The notes beneath the pieces are model-generated. The model saw nothing but the letters and a program-made list of their open reading frames with translations. It did not search any database and was not told the origin of the DNA. Shown in pieces: positions 34,166-43,095 of a DNA stretch of 64,000 nucleotides. Each line of letters begins with the position of its first letter. Positions within the stretch are counted from its first letter, which is position 1. Source of the DNA: Anaerorhabdus furcosa (GTDB taxonomy: Bacteria > Bacillota_I > Bacilli_A > Erysipelotrichales > Erysipelotrichaceae); NCBI RefSeq assembly GCF_900167375.1, contig NZ_FUWY01000003.1, positions 1 to 64,000 on the forward strand, in the 5' to 3' direction. A program made the position numbers and the translations under genes.

Positions 34166-35770
34166 TTATTTTGCGTTTTTATGAAGTCTTTGTTGCTTCA
34201 TTTCTTCAATATCCTCTTGAGTAAATATTCCTTGTTTAACATAATAATCAGTATCCAATTCATCCAGATGAATAACATCTTCATTTTTAATTGCTTCAAC
34301 TAATTCTTTTTTTAGTTTCCAAAATTGTTCATTTTTATTACGTAACATTTTAGGAAAAATCGGAGGATTTGCTTCTCGATAGAAATTGATTTTCATTTCA
34401 TCTAATTTCACAAATTTTCCATCTTCAATTGTATTGGGTAAACCATATTCCATTTCATAATTTACTAAGCGTTGATTTAAATTATTTCTTATCGATTCAT
34501 ATCGTTCAGGATTTACTTCTAATACATTCGTTGTTTCATTTGGATCATTTATTCTATCAAATAATTCTTCTCTACCCAAACTAAAATAATAATTATATTT
34601 AAACTCTTGAGTACATATACTCACCCATCTTCTATTACCACGGCAATGTTCCATAAACACTTCAGCTTTTCCGGTATGCTTTTCAAGTAGTGATTGTCCT
34701 GGTAACTTTATTGCTCCTGGATATTTTAGTCCAGCAGCATCCATCATAGTTGGAAGAATATCATTCAAACTTACTAAGCGATTATCAATTGTATGTGGCG
34801 CAATGCGACGAGGATAGCGAACAATCATCGGCACTCTACTTGAAGAATCATACGGTAAGAATTTTTGATAAGTACCATAATCTCCAAGCATCTCCCCATG
34901 ATCACTTGTAAAGATAATGAGTGTGTTATCATATTCTCCAATCTCTTTTAATTTTTGTATTATTCTTCCAATATGAGTATCTACATGAGTAATTGCAGAA
35001 TAATAACATTCTTTTGCTCTTCTTAAATAAGATTCATTTGGATAATCCGCAATATTCATATTTTCTAATGCAAGATTACTCAAACTAGTCTTACTTTCCT
35101 TAGATGTTGGAATTTCTTTATCACGATAGATGTCTTGGTATTCTTTTGGAACATCAAATGGTGGATGCGGTGCAATAAAGCCTGCCCAAATCAAAAACGG
35201 TCTTTCTAAAGATATCGTATCTAATGTTTCAATCGTTTTATTGGCTACCCAAGTTGTCCCATGATCTTCTTCTTTAACCAATGACTCTTGTGGTTGCATA
35301 TAAAGCATGTGACGTACCCCATGAACACTTTGAAGATGCGTATATCCTTTTTCTCTTAGATACAACGCATAGTCATCATCTTCAAGAAAACGTGGAATTT
35401 CATCCATTAATAAAAGTCGATTAAATCCATTGTGTGCTCGGTAAGGTTGAAAATGCATTTTACCAATCGCAACAGTATTGTAACGATCATCTTGCAGTAT
35501 TTCTGCAAATGTTGGCAAATCATATGGAATTGATTTTGATTCATCAAAATAGTTATCATCAAACCCATGATACTTTGCAGTCAAACCTGTAAGTAAATTA
35601 TGACGTGCTGGTATACAAACAGGATTGGGTGAATAGGCATTCGTGAATAAGCAACCCTCATCTGCTAGTGCATCTAGGTTGGGAGTAATCATATGATCAT
35701 AACCCGCACAATGCAGCGTATCATATCGTTGTTGATCTGTTGTAATAAGTAAGATATTAGGCTTCTTCAT
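34166..35770 (-). CDS. Cys-type sulfatase
   Basis: This is a 534-residue alkaline-phosphatase-superfamily sulfatase. It opens with KPNILLITTDQQRYDTLHCAGY (metal Asp and adjacent residues). The formylglycine site C52-x-P-x-R56 (CIPAR) and IFTSDHGEMLGDYGTYQK supply further metal ligands. Cys52 must be oxidised to formylglycine, and the radical-SAM enzyme for this is in the same operon. No signal peptide is seen, so a cytoplasmic role on an imported sulfated compound is likely. The frame runs to 35785, but ATG 35770 lies nine bases after GAGG. The start overlaps the ribokinase stop by 14 bases. Confidence 0.92.
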   Translation of the reverse strand: MKKPNILLITTDQQRYDTLHCAGYDHMITPNLDALADEGCLFTNAYSPNPVCIPARHNLLTGLTAKYHGFDDNYFDESKSIPYDLPTFAEILQDDRYNTVAIGKMHFQPYRAHNGFNRLLLMDEIPRFLEDDDYALYLREKGYTHLQSVHGVRHMLYMQPQESLVKEEDHGTTWVANKTIETLDTISLERPFLIWAGFIAPHPPFDVPKEYQDIYRDKEIPTSKESKTSLSNLALENMNIADYPNESYLRRAKECYYSAITHVDTHIGRIIQKLKEIGEYDNTLIIFTSDHGEMLGDYGTYQKFLPYDSSSRVPMIVRYPRRIAPHTIDNRLVSLNDILPTMMDAAGLKYPGAIKLPGQSLLEKHTGKAEVFMEHCRGNRRWVSICTQEFKYNYYFSLGREELFDRINDPNETTNVLEVNPERYESIRNNLNQRLVNYEMEYGLPNTIEDGKFVKLDEMKINFYREANPPIFPKMLRNKNEQFWKLKKELVEAIKNEDVIHLDELDTDYYVKQGIFTQEDIEEMKQQRLHKNAK

Positions 35771-36638
35771 ACTGTTCAACCTCATCTAATGTAGGCATAG
35801 CACTTTGTGCACCAATCTTACCAATAGAAATCCCTGCAGCGATATTCGCTTTTTCCAATGCATCAACCAAGTTGATTTCCTGTGCAATAAAAGCCGCTAA
35901 TGCGCCATTAAAGGTATCTCCTGCACCTGTAGTATCAACTACATTTACTTTTTTAGGATGAATATGTACTAATTGATTACCATCATGCATGAAGGCACCT
36001 TCACTCCCTTTTGTCATGATAATTTTATTTGGATATTTACACAATACTTCTTCATAGGATTCATCAAACATTGCATTAATTTCAGTTTCATTGGGAGTGA
36101 AATATGTAACCTTATCAATTATCGTTTTATCAAATGGTACAAAAGGAGCTGGATTTAAAATTGTTTTGATACCGTGCTCATAACAATAGTCCACAAGATA
36201 AAATACAGTTTCTAATGGTATTTCAAATTGCAATACAACCATACTTGCTTCTTGAATGACTTCAAGATATTGTTTAATAAATTCAATATTTATTTTTTCA
36301 TTTGCTCCTTTAATAATTACGATTTGATTATCATTCTCAGCAACTGTAATACTTGCAAGTCCTGTACTTATACCATTCAACTTAGCAACTGATGAAATAC
36401 CAACCCCATGATCTTTCAAATTATTTAATGCAAGATCACCATATGAATCATCTCCAACAGCACCAATAAATTCAACATGTCCACCAAGCTTACTTGCACT
36501 AACTGCTTGATTCGCTCCTTTACCTCCACAAAATACATTGAATGAATTACCAATAATGGTTTCTCCTTTTTTAGGAAAACGCTCACTACTTACCACTAGA
36601 TCTACATTAATACTTCCAATTACCACAATCTTTTTCAT
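35757..36638 (-). CDS. rbsK: Ribokinase / PfkB-family sugar kinase
   Basis: Motifs IGSINVDLVVSSERFPKKGETI, FCGGKGANQAVSASKLGG and the C-terminal VVDTTGAGDTFNGALAAFI (catalytic Asp) are those of ribokinase. It would make ribose-5-phosphate from ribose and ATP. Length from ATG 36638 (after AAGGAG) is 293 residues; an upstream in-frame start at 36677 is less well placed. Sandwiched between a sulfatase and its maturase, it might phosphorylate a sugar freed from a sulfated compound. It could also act on ribose made by the nucleoside hydrolase encoded nearby. Substrate choice between ribose and a related sugar is not provable here. Confidence 0.88.
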   Translation of the reverse strand: MKKIVVIGSINVDLVVSSERFPKKGETIIGNSFNVFCGGKGANQAVSASKLGGHVEFIGAVGDDSYGDLALNNLKDHGVGISSVAKLNGISTGLASITVAENDNQIVIIKGANEKINIEFIKQYLEVIQEASMVVLQFEIPLETVFYLVDYCYEHGIKTILNPAPFVPFDKTIIDKVTYFTPNETEINAMFDESYEEVLCKYPNKIIMTKGSEGAFMHDGNQLVHIHPKKVNVVDTTGAGDTFNGALAAFIAQEINLVDALEKANIAAGISIGKIGAQSAMPTLDEVEQYEEA

Positions 36639-36651
36639 ATAGTCTCCTTCT

Positions 36652-37740
36652 TTACAATGTTTGTGCAATCGCAACAATTTGTTTTTCTTTTGCTTCTAAA
36701 AACTCTTTGATACCACAATATTCCAAATCAAAATATACACCACTCATCCGTTTACAATTTCCTCTACACATCTTGTTGTATGGGCATGAATTGCATTGAT
36801 TACTCAATACTCTTTTTTCTTGTATGAATTCTTGAGTTATTTTTGACTTTGCAAGTTCTACGATTGTATTTTGATTTATATTTCCTATTTTATATTGATC
36901 TAAAACATAGAAATCACATGGATAAACATCCCCATTTGATTCCGCAACAAACTGCATTGAACAAAATCCCATAGCTCCACACTGTTGTGGTGGTATCCCT
37001 GCAAACATAGGAATGATATTATCAAAGAATGTCACACTACGGTAAATCCCTTTGCGATATTCCTCAAACCACAAATCAAAAAACTCATTGTAGAAATTAA
37101 AGAACTCCTTTGGTTTTAGTCCATATTCAGATTCATGGTTGAAATCACTTAAACAAGGAATTAATTGAATATAAGATAAATCATGTTCTTGATAAAACTT
37201 GTATAACTCTTTTGCATGATTCGACAAAGAAGATGTAAGTACTGTAAGAATATTAAAATCGATTCCATTCTTTTTAAGTTGTTCTATCGTATTCATGATT
37301 CGATCATATGTGCCTTGATTATTTCTATCTTCTCGAACTAAATCATGATTTGATTGATACCCATCTAGTGATACCCCTACCAGAAAATGATGTTCTTTAA
37401 ACAACTCAATCCATTCATCATTTATTAATGTTCCATTAGTTTGAATTGAATAATGTATATCGTGAAAATCTTTTTTTACTTCATTCACTTGATTGATAAA
37501 TTTCTTAAATACCTCTATTCCTGCACAAGTAGGTTCTCCACCTTGAAAAGCAAAGGATATTTGTGCTGGCTCTTTAAAGTATCCAACTGTTTTATTTACT
37601 ATGTTTTCTATTGTTTCATCACTCAACACATCATAACAATAGGTTTCTCGATTGCTTGCAACATCATGATAAAAACAATATTTGCATTTTAAATTACATA
37701 AGCTAGATGCTGGTTTAATCAGCATAGAAAAGTATTTCAT
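36652..37740 (-). CDS. Anaerobic sulfatase-maturating enzyme (radical SAM)
   Basis: The radical-SAM cluster motif C15-x3-C19-x2-C22 (SLCNLKCKYCFY), AFQGGEPT, and SIQTNGTLI are followed by a SPASM region. SPASM cysteines are CGAMGFCSMQ, GDVYPCDFYVL and CNSCPYNKMCRGNCKR. At 362 residues it fits the anSME group, which oxidises the sulfatase Cys to formylglycine without oxygen. Co-occurrence with a CxPxR sulfatase 14 bp away via ribokinase makes the assignment strong. The ATG at 37740 begins the operon. Oxygen-independent maturation supports an anaerobic host. Confidence 0.93.
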   Translation of the reverse strand: MKYFSMLIKPASSLCNLKCKYCFYHDVASNRETYCYDVLSDETIENIVNKTVGYFKEPAQISFAFQGGEPTCAGIEVFKKFINQVNEVKKDFHDIHYSIQTNGTLINDEWIELFKEHHFLVGVSLDGYQSNHDLVREDRNNQGTYDRIMNTIEQLKKNGIDFNILTVLTSSLSNHAKELYKFYQEHDLSYIQLIPCLSDFNHESEYGLKPKEFFNFYNEFFDLWFEEYRKGIYRSVTFFDNIIPMFAGIPPQQCGAMGFCSMQFVAESNGDVYPCDFYVLDQYKIGNINQNTIVELAKSKITQEFIQEKRVLSNQCNSCPYNKMCRGNCKRMSGVYFDLEYCGIKEFLEAKEKQIVAIAQTL

Positions 37741-37842
37741 ATAATCACCTGTACCTATTATAAACTATCTCTTCATTAATCTAAAATTATATTTGCATTT
37801 TCTTTCATCATTATGTACCTTTATACATAGAGGGTAAACAAT

Positions 37843-38511
37843 ATGAAATTTACAAGCGCAATATTTGACTTTAACGGAACCTTATTCTTCGATAGTGACT
37901 ATCATTTTAAAGCATGGAAGAAATTGGTAAAAGAAGAATTTAATCACGAACTCACAGAAGTTGAAATGAATACAATTATACATGGTTGTCCAAATATCGA
38001 AGCAATTGAAAGACTTGCACCAAATGCTTATTCACTTGATAAAAAGAATGAACTTTCTAAATTAAAAGAAGCGATGTATCGTGAAATATGTGCATCGATT
38101 GATCATATTAGTTTAGTAGATGGAGCTCCCGAGCTAATGAACTACTTGAAGGAAAATAATATTCCACTTACAATTGCTAGTGCATCCATTATAGAAAACA
38201 TCGATTTTTTTTACACCACATTTCATCTAGACCAATGGATGAAACTTGAAGATATTATTTATGATAATGGAACTTACAAAAATAAGATTGCTATGTTTAA
38301 TGATGCTTTATCCATTTTAGGTAAAGAAAAAGAGTCTTGCATTATATTTGAAGACTCTCTAAGTGGAGTATTGAGTGCTATTGAAGCTGGATTTAAACAC
38401 ATCATTCTTCTTCACCAACATCAATATCGCGAAGATTTTGATAAGTATCCTGAAATCTTATTCCATTCGAATAACTTTTATGATGTTCTCAATTATATAA
38501 AAAGTAATTAA
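37843..38511 (+). CDS. HAD-family hydrolase, beta-phosphoglucomutase-like
   Basis: A 222-residue HAD protein with a helical cap. Motif I is FDFNGTLF, with nucleophile D9, but the usual second Asp is Asn11. Motif II is TIASAS, and motif IV is IIFEDSLSGVLSAIEAG. The cap begins YHFKAWKKLVKEEF, typical of beta-PGM relatives. The second Asp of DxD normally acts as general acid/base, so the Asn may mean altered activity. A DFNGTL version does occur in a recognisable HAD subgroup, so it may be normal there. GAGGG precedes the ATG. A good terminator follows. Substrate unknown. Confidence 0.83.
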   Translation: MKFTSAIFDFNGTLFFDSDYHFKAWKKLVKEEFNHELTEVEMNTIIHGCPNIEAIERLAPNAYSLDKKNELSKLKEAMYREICASIDHISLVDGAPELMNYLKENNIPLTIASASIIENIDFFYTTFHLDQWMKLEDIIYDNGTYKNKIAMFNDALSILGKEKESCIIFEDSLSGVLSAIEAGFKHIILLHQHQYREDFDKYPEILFHSNNFYDVLNYIKSN

Positions 38512-38545
38512 TTATTACTCGCACTAAAAAAACATTAAATCATTC

Positions 38546-38569
38546 AAAAGCTTCTTATCGGAAGCTTTT
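38546..38569. terminator. Terminator after the HAD gene
   Basis: AAAAGCTTC (38546-38554) and GAAGCTTTT (38561-38569) form a 9-bp stem with loop TTATCG and T-rich ends on both strands. It lies between convergent genes and can serve both. Confidence 0.85.
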
Positions 38570-38595
38570 TATTTTATATAACTTCAATAAATTGA

Positions 38596-39015
38596 TTAGT
38601 TTAACTCCGCAGATAAAACCCAAACAAATCCAAATTTATCTTTTACCATACCACTAATTCCATCATCATGTGGTGGTGGATTTACAGCCAAATCACCAAT
38701 TATTTCACCGTCTTGTGCAAGAATCGAAAATGCTTTTCTTGCTTGTTCAGGTGTTTGACAATAAACATGAATGTTAATTGCTGAACCTTTTTCAAATGGC
38801 CAAATCGCATCAGCACCACTAACACCACCTGTTTCACTTAGCATTATGTGTCCATGCATGATTTTGTTTTTTTGTTCTTTATCTAAATCAGGATAAGCAC
38901 TATCGGGTGCATCGCTATAACGTGCTAAAACAGGCTCTTCTGCTCCAAATGCTTGTTGGTAAAGTTTGAAAGCTTCTTCACAATCTCCTGAAAAGTTTAA
39001 ATAAGGCATTATCAT
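38596..39015 (-). CDS. VOC family protein (PhnB-like)
   Basis: The protein has the PhnB/3-dmu-9_3-mt version of the VOC fold. This is visible in MPYLNFSGDCEEAFKLYQQAFG, KIMHGHIMLSE, INIHVYCQTPEQARKAF and MVKDKFGFVWVLS. At 139 residues it has a single domain pair. The family mixes metal-dependent dioxygenase-like enzymes with binding proteins, and members of this subgroup rarely have a known reaction. It neighbours a second VOC gene in the same orientation, 51 bp apart, suggesting a shared transcript. No function is assigned. Confidence 0.8.
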   Translation of the reverse strand: MIMPYLNFSGDCEEAFKLYQQAFGAEEPVLARYSDAPDSAYPDLDKEQKNKIMHGHIMLSETGGVSGADAIWPFEKGSAINIHVYCQTPEQARKAFSILAQDGEIIGDLAVNPPPHDDGISGMVKDKFGFVWVLSAELN

Positions 39016-39066
39016 AGAAATCTCTCCTTTAATTTCTTTCTCTTTTGGTTCAATGTAATGTTAAAA

Positions 39067-39480
39067 CTATATTTTATTTGTACTGCCTATTTCAAGCAAG
39101 TTACCCTCTAAATCAGCAACATAGAAATTGCGAATTCCAAAAGGATAAGTAATCGGTGCTCCTGTAGGAAATTCCAAATTAAACTTTGAAAGACGATCAT
39201 ATTCTGCATCTACATCAGCAAAACTAGGTAACCAAAGGGCAATTTCAAATGTTTGATTTATTTCTTTCTTAGGTGGATTATATTGTTCACCTATTGCCTT
39301 TACAAATTCTTTCCTACTATACATAAACAGTGACAACGAACCACTTGCTGTTTCAAATTCTGCAAAGTCTCCACCATCCCATGTCGTGTGAAATCCCAAT
39401 ATGTCTCTATAAAATCGGACCATGTTGTCAATATCACCAACTAATAAACTTACGCCTACCTTTACCTCATATCCATTCAT
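39067..39480 (-). CDS. VOC family (glyoxalase/bleomycin-resistance-like) protein
   Basis: This 137-residue VOC protein shows VGVSLLVGDIDNMVRFYRDILGFHTTW at the N terminus and FPTGAPITYPFGIRNFYVADLEGNLLEIGS at the C terminus. Glu near the end is a usual metal ligand. The fold is shared by glyoxalase I, dioxygenases and antibiotic-sequestering proteins. Nothing specific to one of these is visible. It lies upstream of the PhnB-like gene and downstream of threonine ammonia-lyase on the same strand. Confidence 0.78.
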   Translation of the reverse strand: MNGYEVKVGVSLLVGDIDNMVRFYRDILGFHTTWDGGDFAEFETASGSLSLFMYSRKEFVKAIGEQYNPPKKEINQTFEIALWLPSFADVDAEYDRLSKFNLEFPTGAPITYPFGIRNFYVADLEGNLLEIGSTNKI

Positions 39481-39544
39481 ATCAATTTCCCCCCACAGAC
39501 TGCTTCTTTAATTGATTACTTGTTAGTGAAGTTAATTCTAGAAA

Positions 39545-40765
39545 TTATTCATCAATATCTGTTGCAATAAGTTCACCTTTTCTTATTTCAACTTCATATC
39601 CTTCATTTCTAAGCCTATCAACTAGGCTTTCTTTATGTTGTTGATTCAATGTTTCAAGTACCATGGATACTGAACATTGATGTTTTAATACTTCGTTTGA
39701 TAAACGATCATGTTCAACAGTAATAATATTTGCACCTGCATCTGATAATGTATCAATAACTCGTTTTAAGTTACCTGGCTTATCTGTTAAGTGGAATGAC
39801 ACAGAGAAACGTCTACCCGTTTTAATTAATCCTAAATCAATGATTTGTGATAAATAATTGACATCAATATTCCCACCAGATAAAACTGCAACTGTTTTCT
39901 TTTGATCAATACTTATTTTATGGAATACCGCAGCAGCAACAGCAGTAGCTCCTGCTCCTTCTGCCACAAGTTTCATTTTCTCAAGAAGCATCAAGATGGT
40001 TGCGGATATTTCTTTATCGCCAACAAGTACTACATCATCTAAATAGTCTCTGCAAATTTCAAAAGTTTTATTACCCGGTTTCTTAACTGCAATTCCATCT
40101 GCCATCGTGTTCACTTCAGCTTCTGTAATCTTATTATCATCAATTGATACTTTCATACTTGGCGCATGTTTTGCTTGTACCCCAATAACTCGAACTGAAG
40201 GTTTCAAAGTTTTAATTGCATAGGCAATACCACTAGCTAAACCTCCTCCACCAATTGGAACAAGAACCGTTTCTACATCTGGCATTTTTTCTAATATTTC
40301 AAGCCCAATTGTTCCTTGTCCTGCAATAACTTCTTCATCATCAAATGGTTCAATGAAAACTGCACCTGTCTTGCAAACTAATTCCTTCGCAAATTCATAG
40401 GCTTCATTAAAAGTATCACCGACTAGTTCTACATTTACACCATAACTACGAGTTGCTTCTATCTTTGATAGAGGAGCAGTAGCAGGCATAACGATTGTTC
40501 CTTTAATTCCCATATCACGACAAGCATAAGCTACTCCTTGCGCATGATTTCCTGCACTTGCAGCAACAACACCACAAGCTCTTTCTTCTGGCGAAAGTTT
40601 GCTTATTTTATAATATGCACCTCTTAATTTAAAGGCGCCTGTTTTTTGAAGATTTTCTGCCTTAATCCAAAGGTTGTTATGGATTAGTGATGCATCGATA
40701 ATTGGTGTTTTATTGATGACTCCTCGTAAAACTTCTTTTGCTTCATGAATCATTTCTATTTTCAT
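39545..40765 (-). CDS. ilvA: Threonine ammonia-lyase (PLP-dependent, with ACT domain)
   Basis: It deaminates L-threonine (or serine) to 2-oxobutanoate and ammonia. PLP-lysine K46 lies in KTGAFKLRGA. The glycine-rich phosphate loop GGGGLASG and AVLSGGNIDV are present. Residues of about 328-405 (RRFSVSFHLTDKPGNLKRVIDTLSDAGANIITVEH) form a single ACT regulatory domain. At 406 residues it fits the short IlvA form common in Firmicutes, not the two-ACT enzyme. No isoleucine-pathway gene is beside it, so a catabolic role is equally possible. Confidence 0.93.
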   Translation of the reverse strand: MKIEMIHEAKEVLRGVINKTPIIDASLIHNNLWIKAENLQKTGAFKLRGAYYKISKLSPEERACGVVAASAGNHAQGVAYACRDMGIKGTIVMPATAPLSKIEATRSYGVNVELVGDTFNEAYEFAKELVCKTGAVFIEPFDDEEVIAGQGTIGLEILEKMPDVETVLVPIGGGGLASGIAYAIKTLKPSVRVIGVQAKHAPSMKVSIDDNKITEAEVNTMADGIAVKKPGNKTFEICRDYLDDVVLVGDKEISATILMLLEKMKLVAEGAGATAVAAAVFHKISIDQKKTVAVLSGGNIDVNYLSQIIDLGLIKTGRRFSVSFHLTDKPGNLKRVIDTLSDAGANIITVEHDRLSNEVLKHQCSVSMVLETLNQQHKESLVDRLRNEGYEVEIRKGELIATDIDE

Positions 40766-40847
40766 ATGTTTTCCCCAAATTTCTTCTATTATTTTACTTC
40801 ATATTGATTTGAAATTGAATACTTTTCACAATCATTTCACAGTTCAA

Positions 40848-41741
40848 TTATAAGCCTTTAATTTTATTCCAGTCTTTGCACAATTGTACAAAGGTTTGTG
40901 CAGATTCAGTTAAATACTTGTTTTTATTATAGATAACCATGAACTTGCGGATCAAATCAATTCCCTCTACCTCAAGTCTTACAATCTCTTTCTTTTTAAT
41001 ATCATCTTTAATCATTAGATACGGCAATATAGATACTCCTAGATTTTTTTCAACACCACGTACCAACGCTTTTGTACTCACACTTTCCCATATCGGCTTT
41101 ATGATAACATCATTAGCAGTAAACAAGCTATTCAATAAATCTCTCTCTGCACTTCCTGGTTCTCTAAATAATAAATCACAATTCTCTAGGTCCTTTAGTT
41201 TCACCGATTTACGTTTTGCTAGATGATGATCTTTACTCACTATTAAACATAACTCATCGGTATAAAATGGTATTTCAATCATTTTATCTTTATGATGACA
41301 TCTTCCTTCTAGCAAAACTAAGTCAACTTCATTTTCAATTAATAAGTTTTCAATATGATGGCTATTATTAATTGTTACTTGTACTTTAGTTTTAGGATAT
41401 TTTTCTTTAAATAATTTGATGATTGTTGGCAAGATAAAATTTCCTATAGTAATAGTTGTTCCAATACGAAGAGTTCCAAGTATTTCATAATTAACCAAGT
41501 TTTGTTCCATCTCATCAAACATAACTTGTATTTGTAATGCATAATCAAATAGTTTATGTGCTATTTCAGTTGGGTATATTCTTCTAGCAAGTCGATCAAA
41601 AAGTTGTATCCCATAATACTCTTCCATTTCTTTTATCGCCAAACTAACTGCAGGTTGAGCTAGATGCAATTGTTCCGCTGCTTTCGTTATACTTCCCAAT
41701 TGATATACCATCACAAAAATTCTTAAATGTCGTAACGTCAT
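40848..41741 (-). CDS. LysR-family regulator, divergent from the chromate transporter pair
   Basis: The N-terminal LysR helix-turn-helix (LRHLRIFVMVYQLGSITKAAEQLHLAQPAVSLAIKEME) is followed by a substrate-binding domain (LRIGTTITIGNFILPTIIKLF). An ATG at 41756 is in frame but lies in a palindrome. ATG 41741 starts right at the domain and follows GGAGGGG. Length is 297 residues. It is divergently transcribed from two ChrA half-transporter genes and most likely controls them via the inverted repeat at 41751-41774. Confidence 0.9.
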   Translation of the reverse strand: MTLRHLRIFVMVYQLGSITKAAEQLHLAQPAVSLAIKEMEEYYGIQLFDRLARRIYPTEIAHKLFDYALQIQVMFDEMEQNLVNYEILGTLRIGTTITIGNFILPTIIKLFKEKYPKTKVQVTINNSHHIENLLIENEVDLVLLEGRCHHKDKMIEIPFYTDELCLIVSKDHHLAKRKSVKLKDLENCDLLFREPGSAERDLLNSLFTANDVIIKPIWESVSTKALVRGVEKNLGVSILPYLMIKDDIKKKEIVRLEVEGIDLIRKFMVIYNKNKYLTESAQTFVQLCKDWNKIKGL

Positions 41742-41750
41742 GTCCCCTCC

Positions 41751-41774
41751 ATACATAATGAATTCAATATGTAT
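41751..41774. promoter_or_regulatory. LysR-type operator
   Basis: ATACATA (41751-41757) and TATGTAT (41768-41774) are perfect inverted arms ten bases apart, just upstream of the LysR start and facing the ChrA genes. They fit a T-N11-A LysR site. Confidence 0.55.
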
Positions 41775-41841
41775 TCCATAATTTAATATTAATTTAATTA
41801 TATACCTAAATAGCTTAAACTAATAGACAAGGGAGAACAAA

Positions 41842-42408
41842 ATGGAAAATAAAGCACAACTCAGAAAAAAATTATTCTTGTCTACTTTTTACCTAAGTGC
41901 ATTCACATTTGGGGGCGGATATGTCATTATTACACTTTTAAAAAATAAGTTCGTTGATCAATATCACTGGATTGATGAAAAAGAAATGCTAGATCTTGTT
42001 GCGATTGCACAATCTGCACCTGGGGTTATGGCGGTTAATGGAGCGATTGTTGTTGGTTATAAACTAGATGGTTTAATTGGTGTTCTAATCTCAATACTTG
42101 GTACTGTTCTACCACCATTTATTATCATCACAATTGTTTCTTATTTTTATGAAGCATTCCAATCAAATCAATTTATAGCACTCATGTTAGATGGTATGCA
42201 ATCAGGTGTTGCAGCAGTAATCGCTGCCGTTGTCCTTGATATGGCACTTGGCATTGTAAAAGAAAAAAGCATACTCAATAACATCGTTATGGTTATTGCA
42301 TTCATCTGTGCCTTTGTATTTAAAATTAATGTTGCTTGGATTGTTATTACTTGTATCATCATTGGTGTTGCACGTATGTTCATTTTTGAAAGGAGACATG
42401 ATTCATGA
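41842..42408 (+). CDS. chrA: Chromate transporter half-protein 1 (ChrA family)
   Basis: A single chromate-transport domain of 188 residues: STFYLSAFTFGGGYVIITLLKNKFVD, LVAIAQSAPGVMAVNGAIVVGYKLDG and several hydrophobic helices. It corresponds to one half of the fused protein at 12715-13878. Paired half-size genes are common in Firmicutes and are thought to form heterodimers. GGGAG precedes the ATG. The next gene overlaps its stop by four bases. Its substrate need not be chromate. Confidence 0.88.
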   Translation: MENKAQLRKKLFLSTFYLSAFTFGGGYVIITLLKNKFVDQYHWIDEKEMLDLVAIAQSAPGVMAVNGAIVVGYKLDGLIGVLISILGTVLPPFIIITIVSYFYEAFQSNQFIALMLDGMQSGVAAVIAAVVLDMALGIVKEKSILNNIVMVIAFICAFVFKINVAWIVITCIIIGVARMFIFERRHDS

Positions 42409-42968
42409 TTTATTTACAATTATTCTTTAGTTTCCTTCAAATCGGTTTGTTTAGTTTTGGTGGAGGCTATGCAGCTTTACCACTTATACAAGAACAAGTA
42501 GTTACTTTACATAAATGGTTAGAACTAAGCGAATTTACTAACCTTGTCACGATTTCACAAATGACACCCGGTCCAATCGCAATTAATGCAGCTACATTTG
42601 TCGGCTTGCAAGTAGGAGGTATTTTTGGTGCTATTGTTGCTACAATTGGAAGTGTATTACCAGCTTCTATTATTGTTTCAGCACTTGCATATTTTTACAT
42701 AAAATATAAAAACGTGTCTTGGATTCAACACGTATTAAGTACATTACGTCCCGCAGTTGTAGCAATGATTGCTACAGCAGGTATCTCTATTTTAACAACC
42801 GCTTTGTGGGGCACTTCTACTGTATCACTTGGTACAGTTCGTATTGATATGATTGTTATCTTCGCAATTGCATTTATTGTTCTTAGCAAATTCAAGGCAA
42901 ACCCGATTACTGTTATGTTACTATGTGGTGTTGCTAAAGTTATACTATTCTATGTAACTGCACTATAA
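42405..42968 (+). CDS. chrA: Chromate transporter half-protein 2 (ChrA family)
   Basis: The second single-domain ChrA protein, 187 residues: SFLQIGLFSFGGGYAALPLIQEQVV, LVTISQMTPGPIAINAATFVGLQVGG and four or more hydrophobic segments. It starts four bases before the stop of the first half (ATGA overlap) after GAAAGGAG. The two products should assemble in the membrane. A terminator follows immediately. Confidence 0.88.
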   Translation: MIYLQLFFSFLQIGLFSFGGGYAALPLIQEQVVTLHKWLELSEFTNLVTISQMTPGPIAINAATFVGLQVGGIFGAIVATIGSVLPASIIVSALAYFYIKYKNVSWIQHVLSTLRPAVVAMIATAGISILTTALWGTSTVSLGTVRIDMIVIFAIAFIVLSKFKANPITVMLLCGVAKVILFYVTAL

Positions 42969-42986
42969 AAACTTGCTTGCAAGTTT
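42967..42986 (+). terminator. Terminator of the chromate transporter pair
   Basis: AAAACTTGC (42967-42975) and GCAAGTTTT (42978-42986) form a 9-bp repeat with a very short centre, followed by TT and ATTT. It overlaps the stop codon of the second half-gene. Confidence 0.75.
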
Positions 42987-43095
42987 TTTATTTAAAACAA
43001 AAACACTCCTATTCAACAAAGATCTATTATCCACCATACAATATGATGAATTTGTACTTTGATTAATTTGAAAAGGAATGTTTTAAATTACTACT

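Noticed and set aside
36652-37740. RiPP-maturase reading of the radical SAM gene with the 28-residue peptides as precursors
   Set aside because: The radical SAM protein sits in an operon with a CxPxR sulfatase, fitting anSME. The peptides are hydrophobic and on the opposite strand, and have no leader/core pattern.
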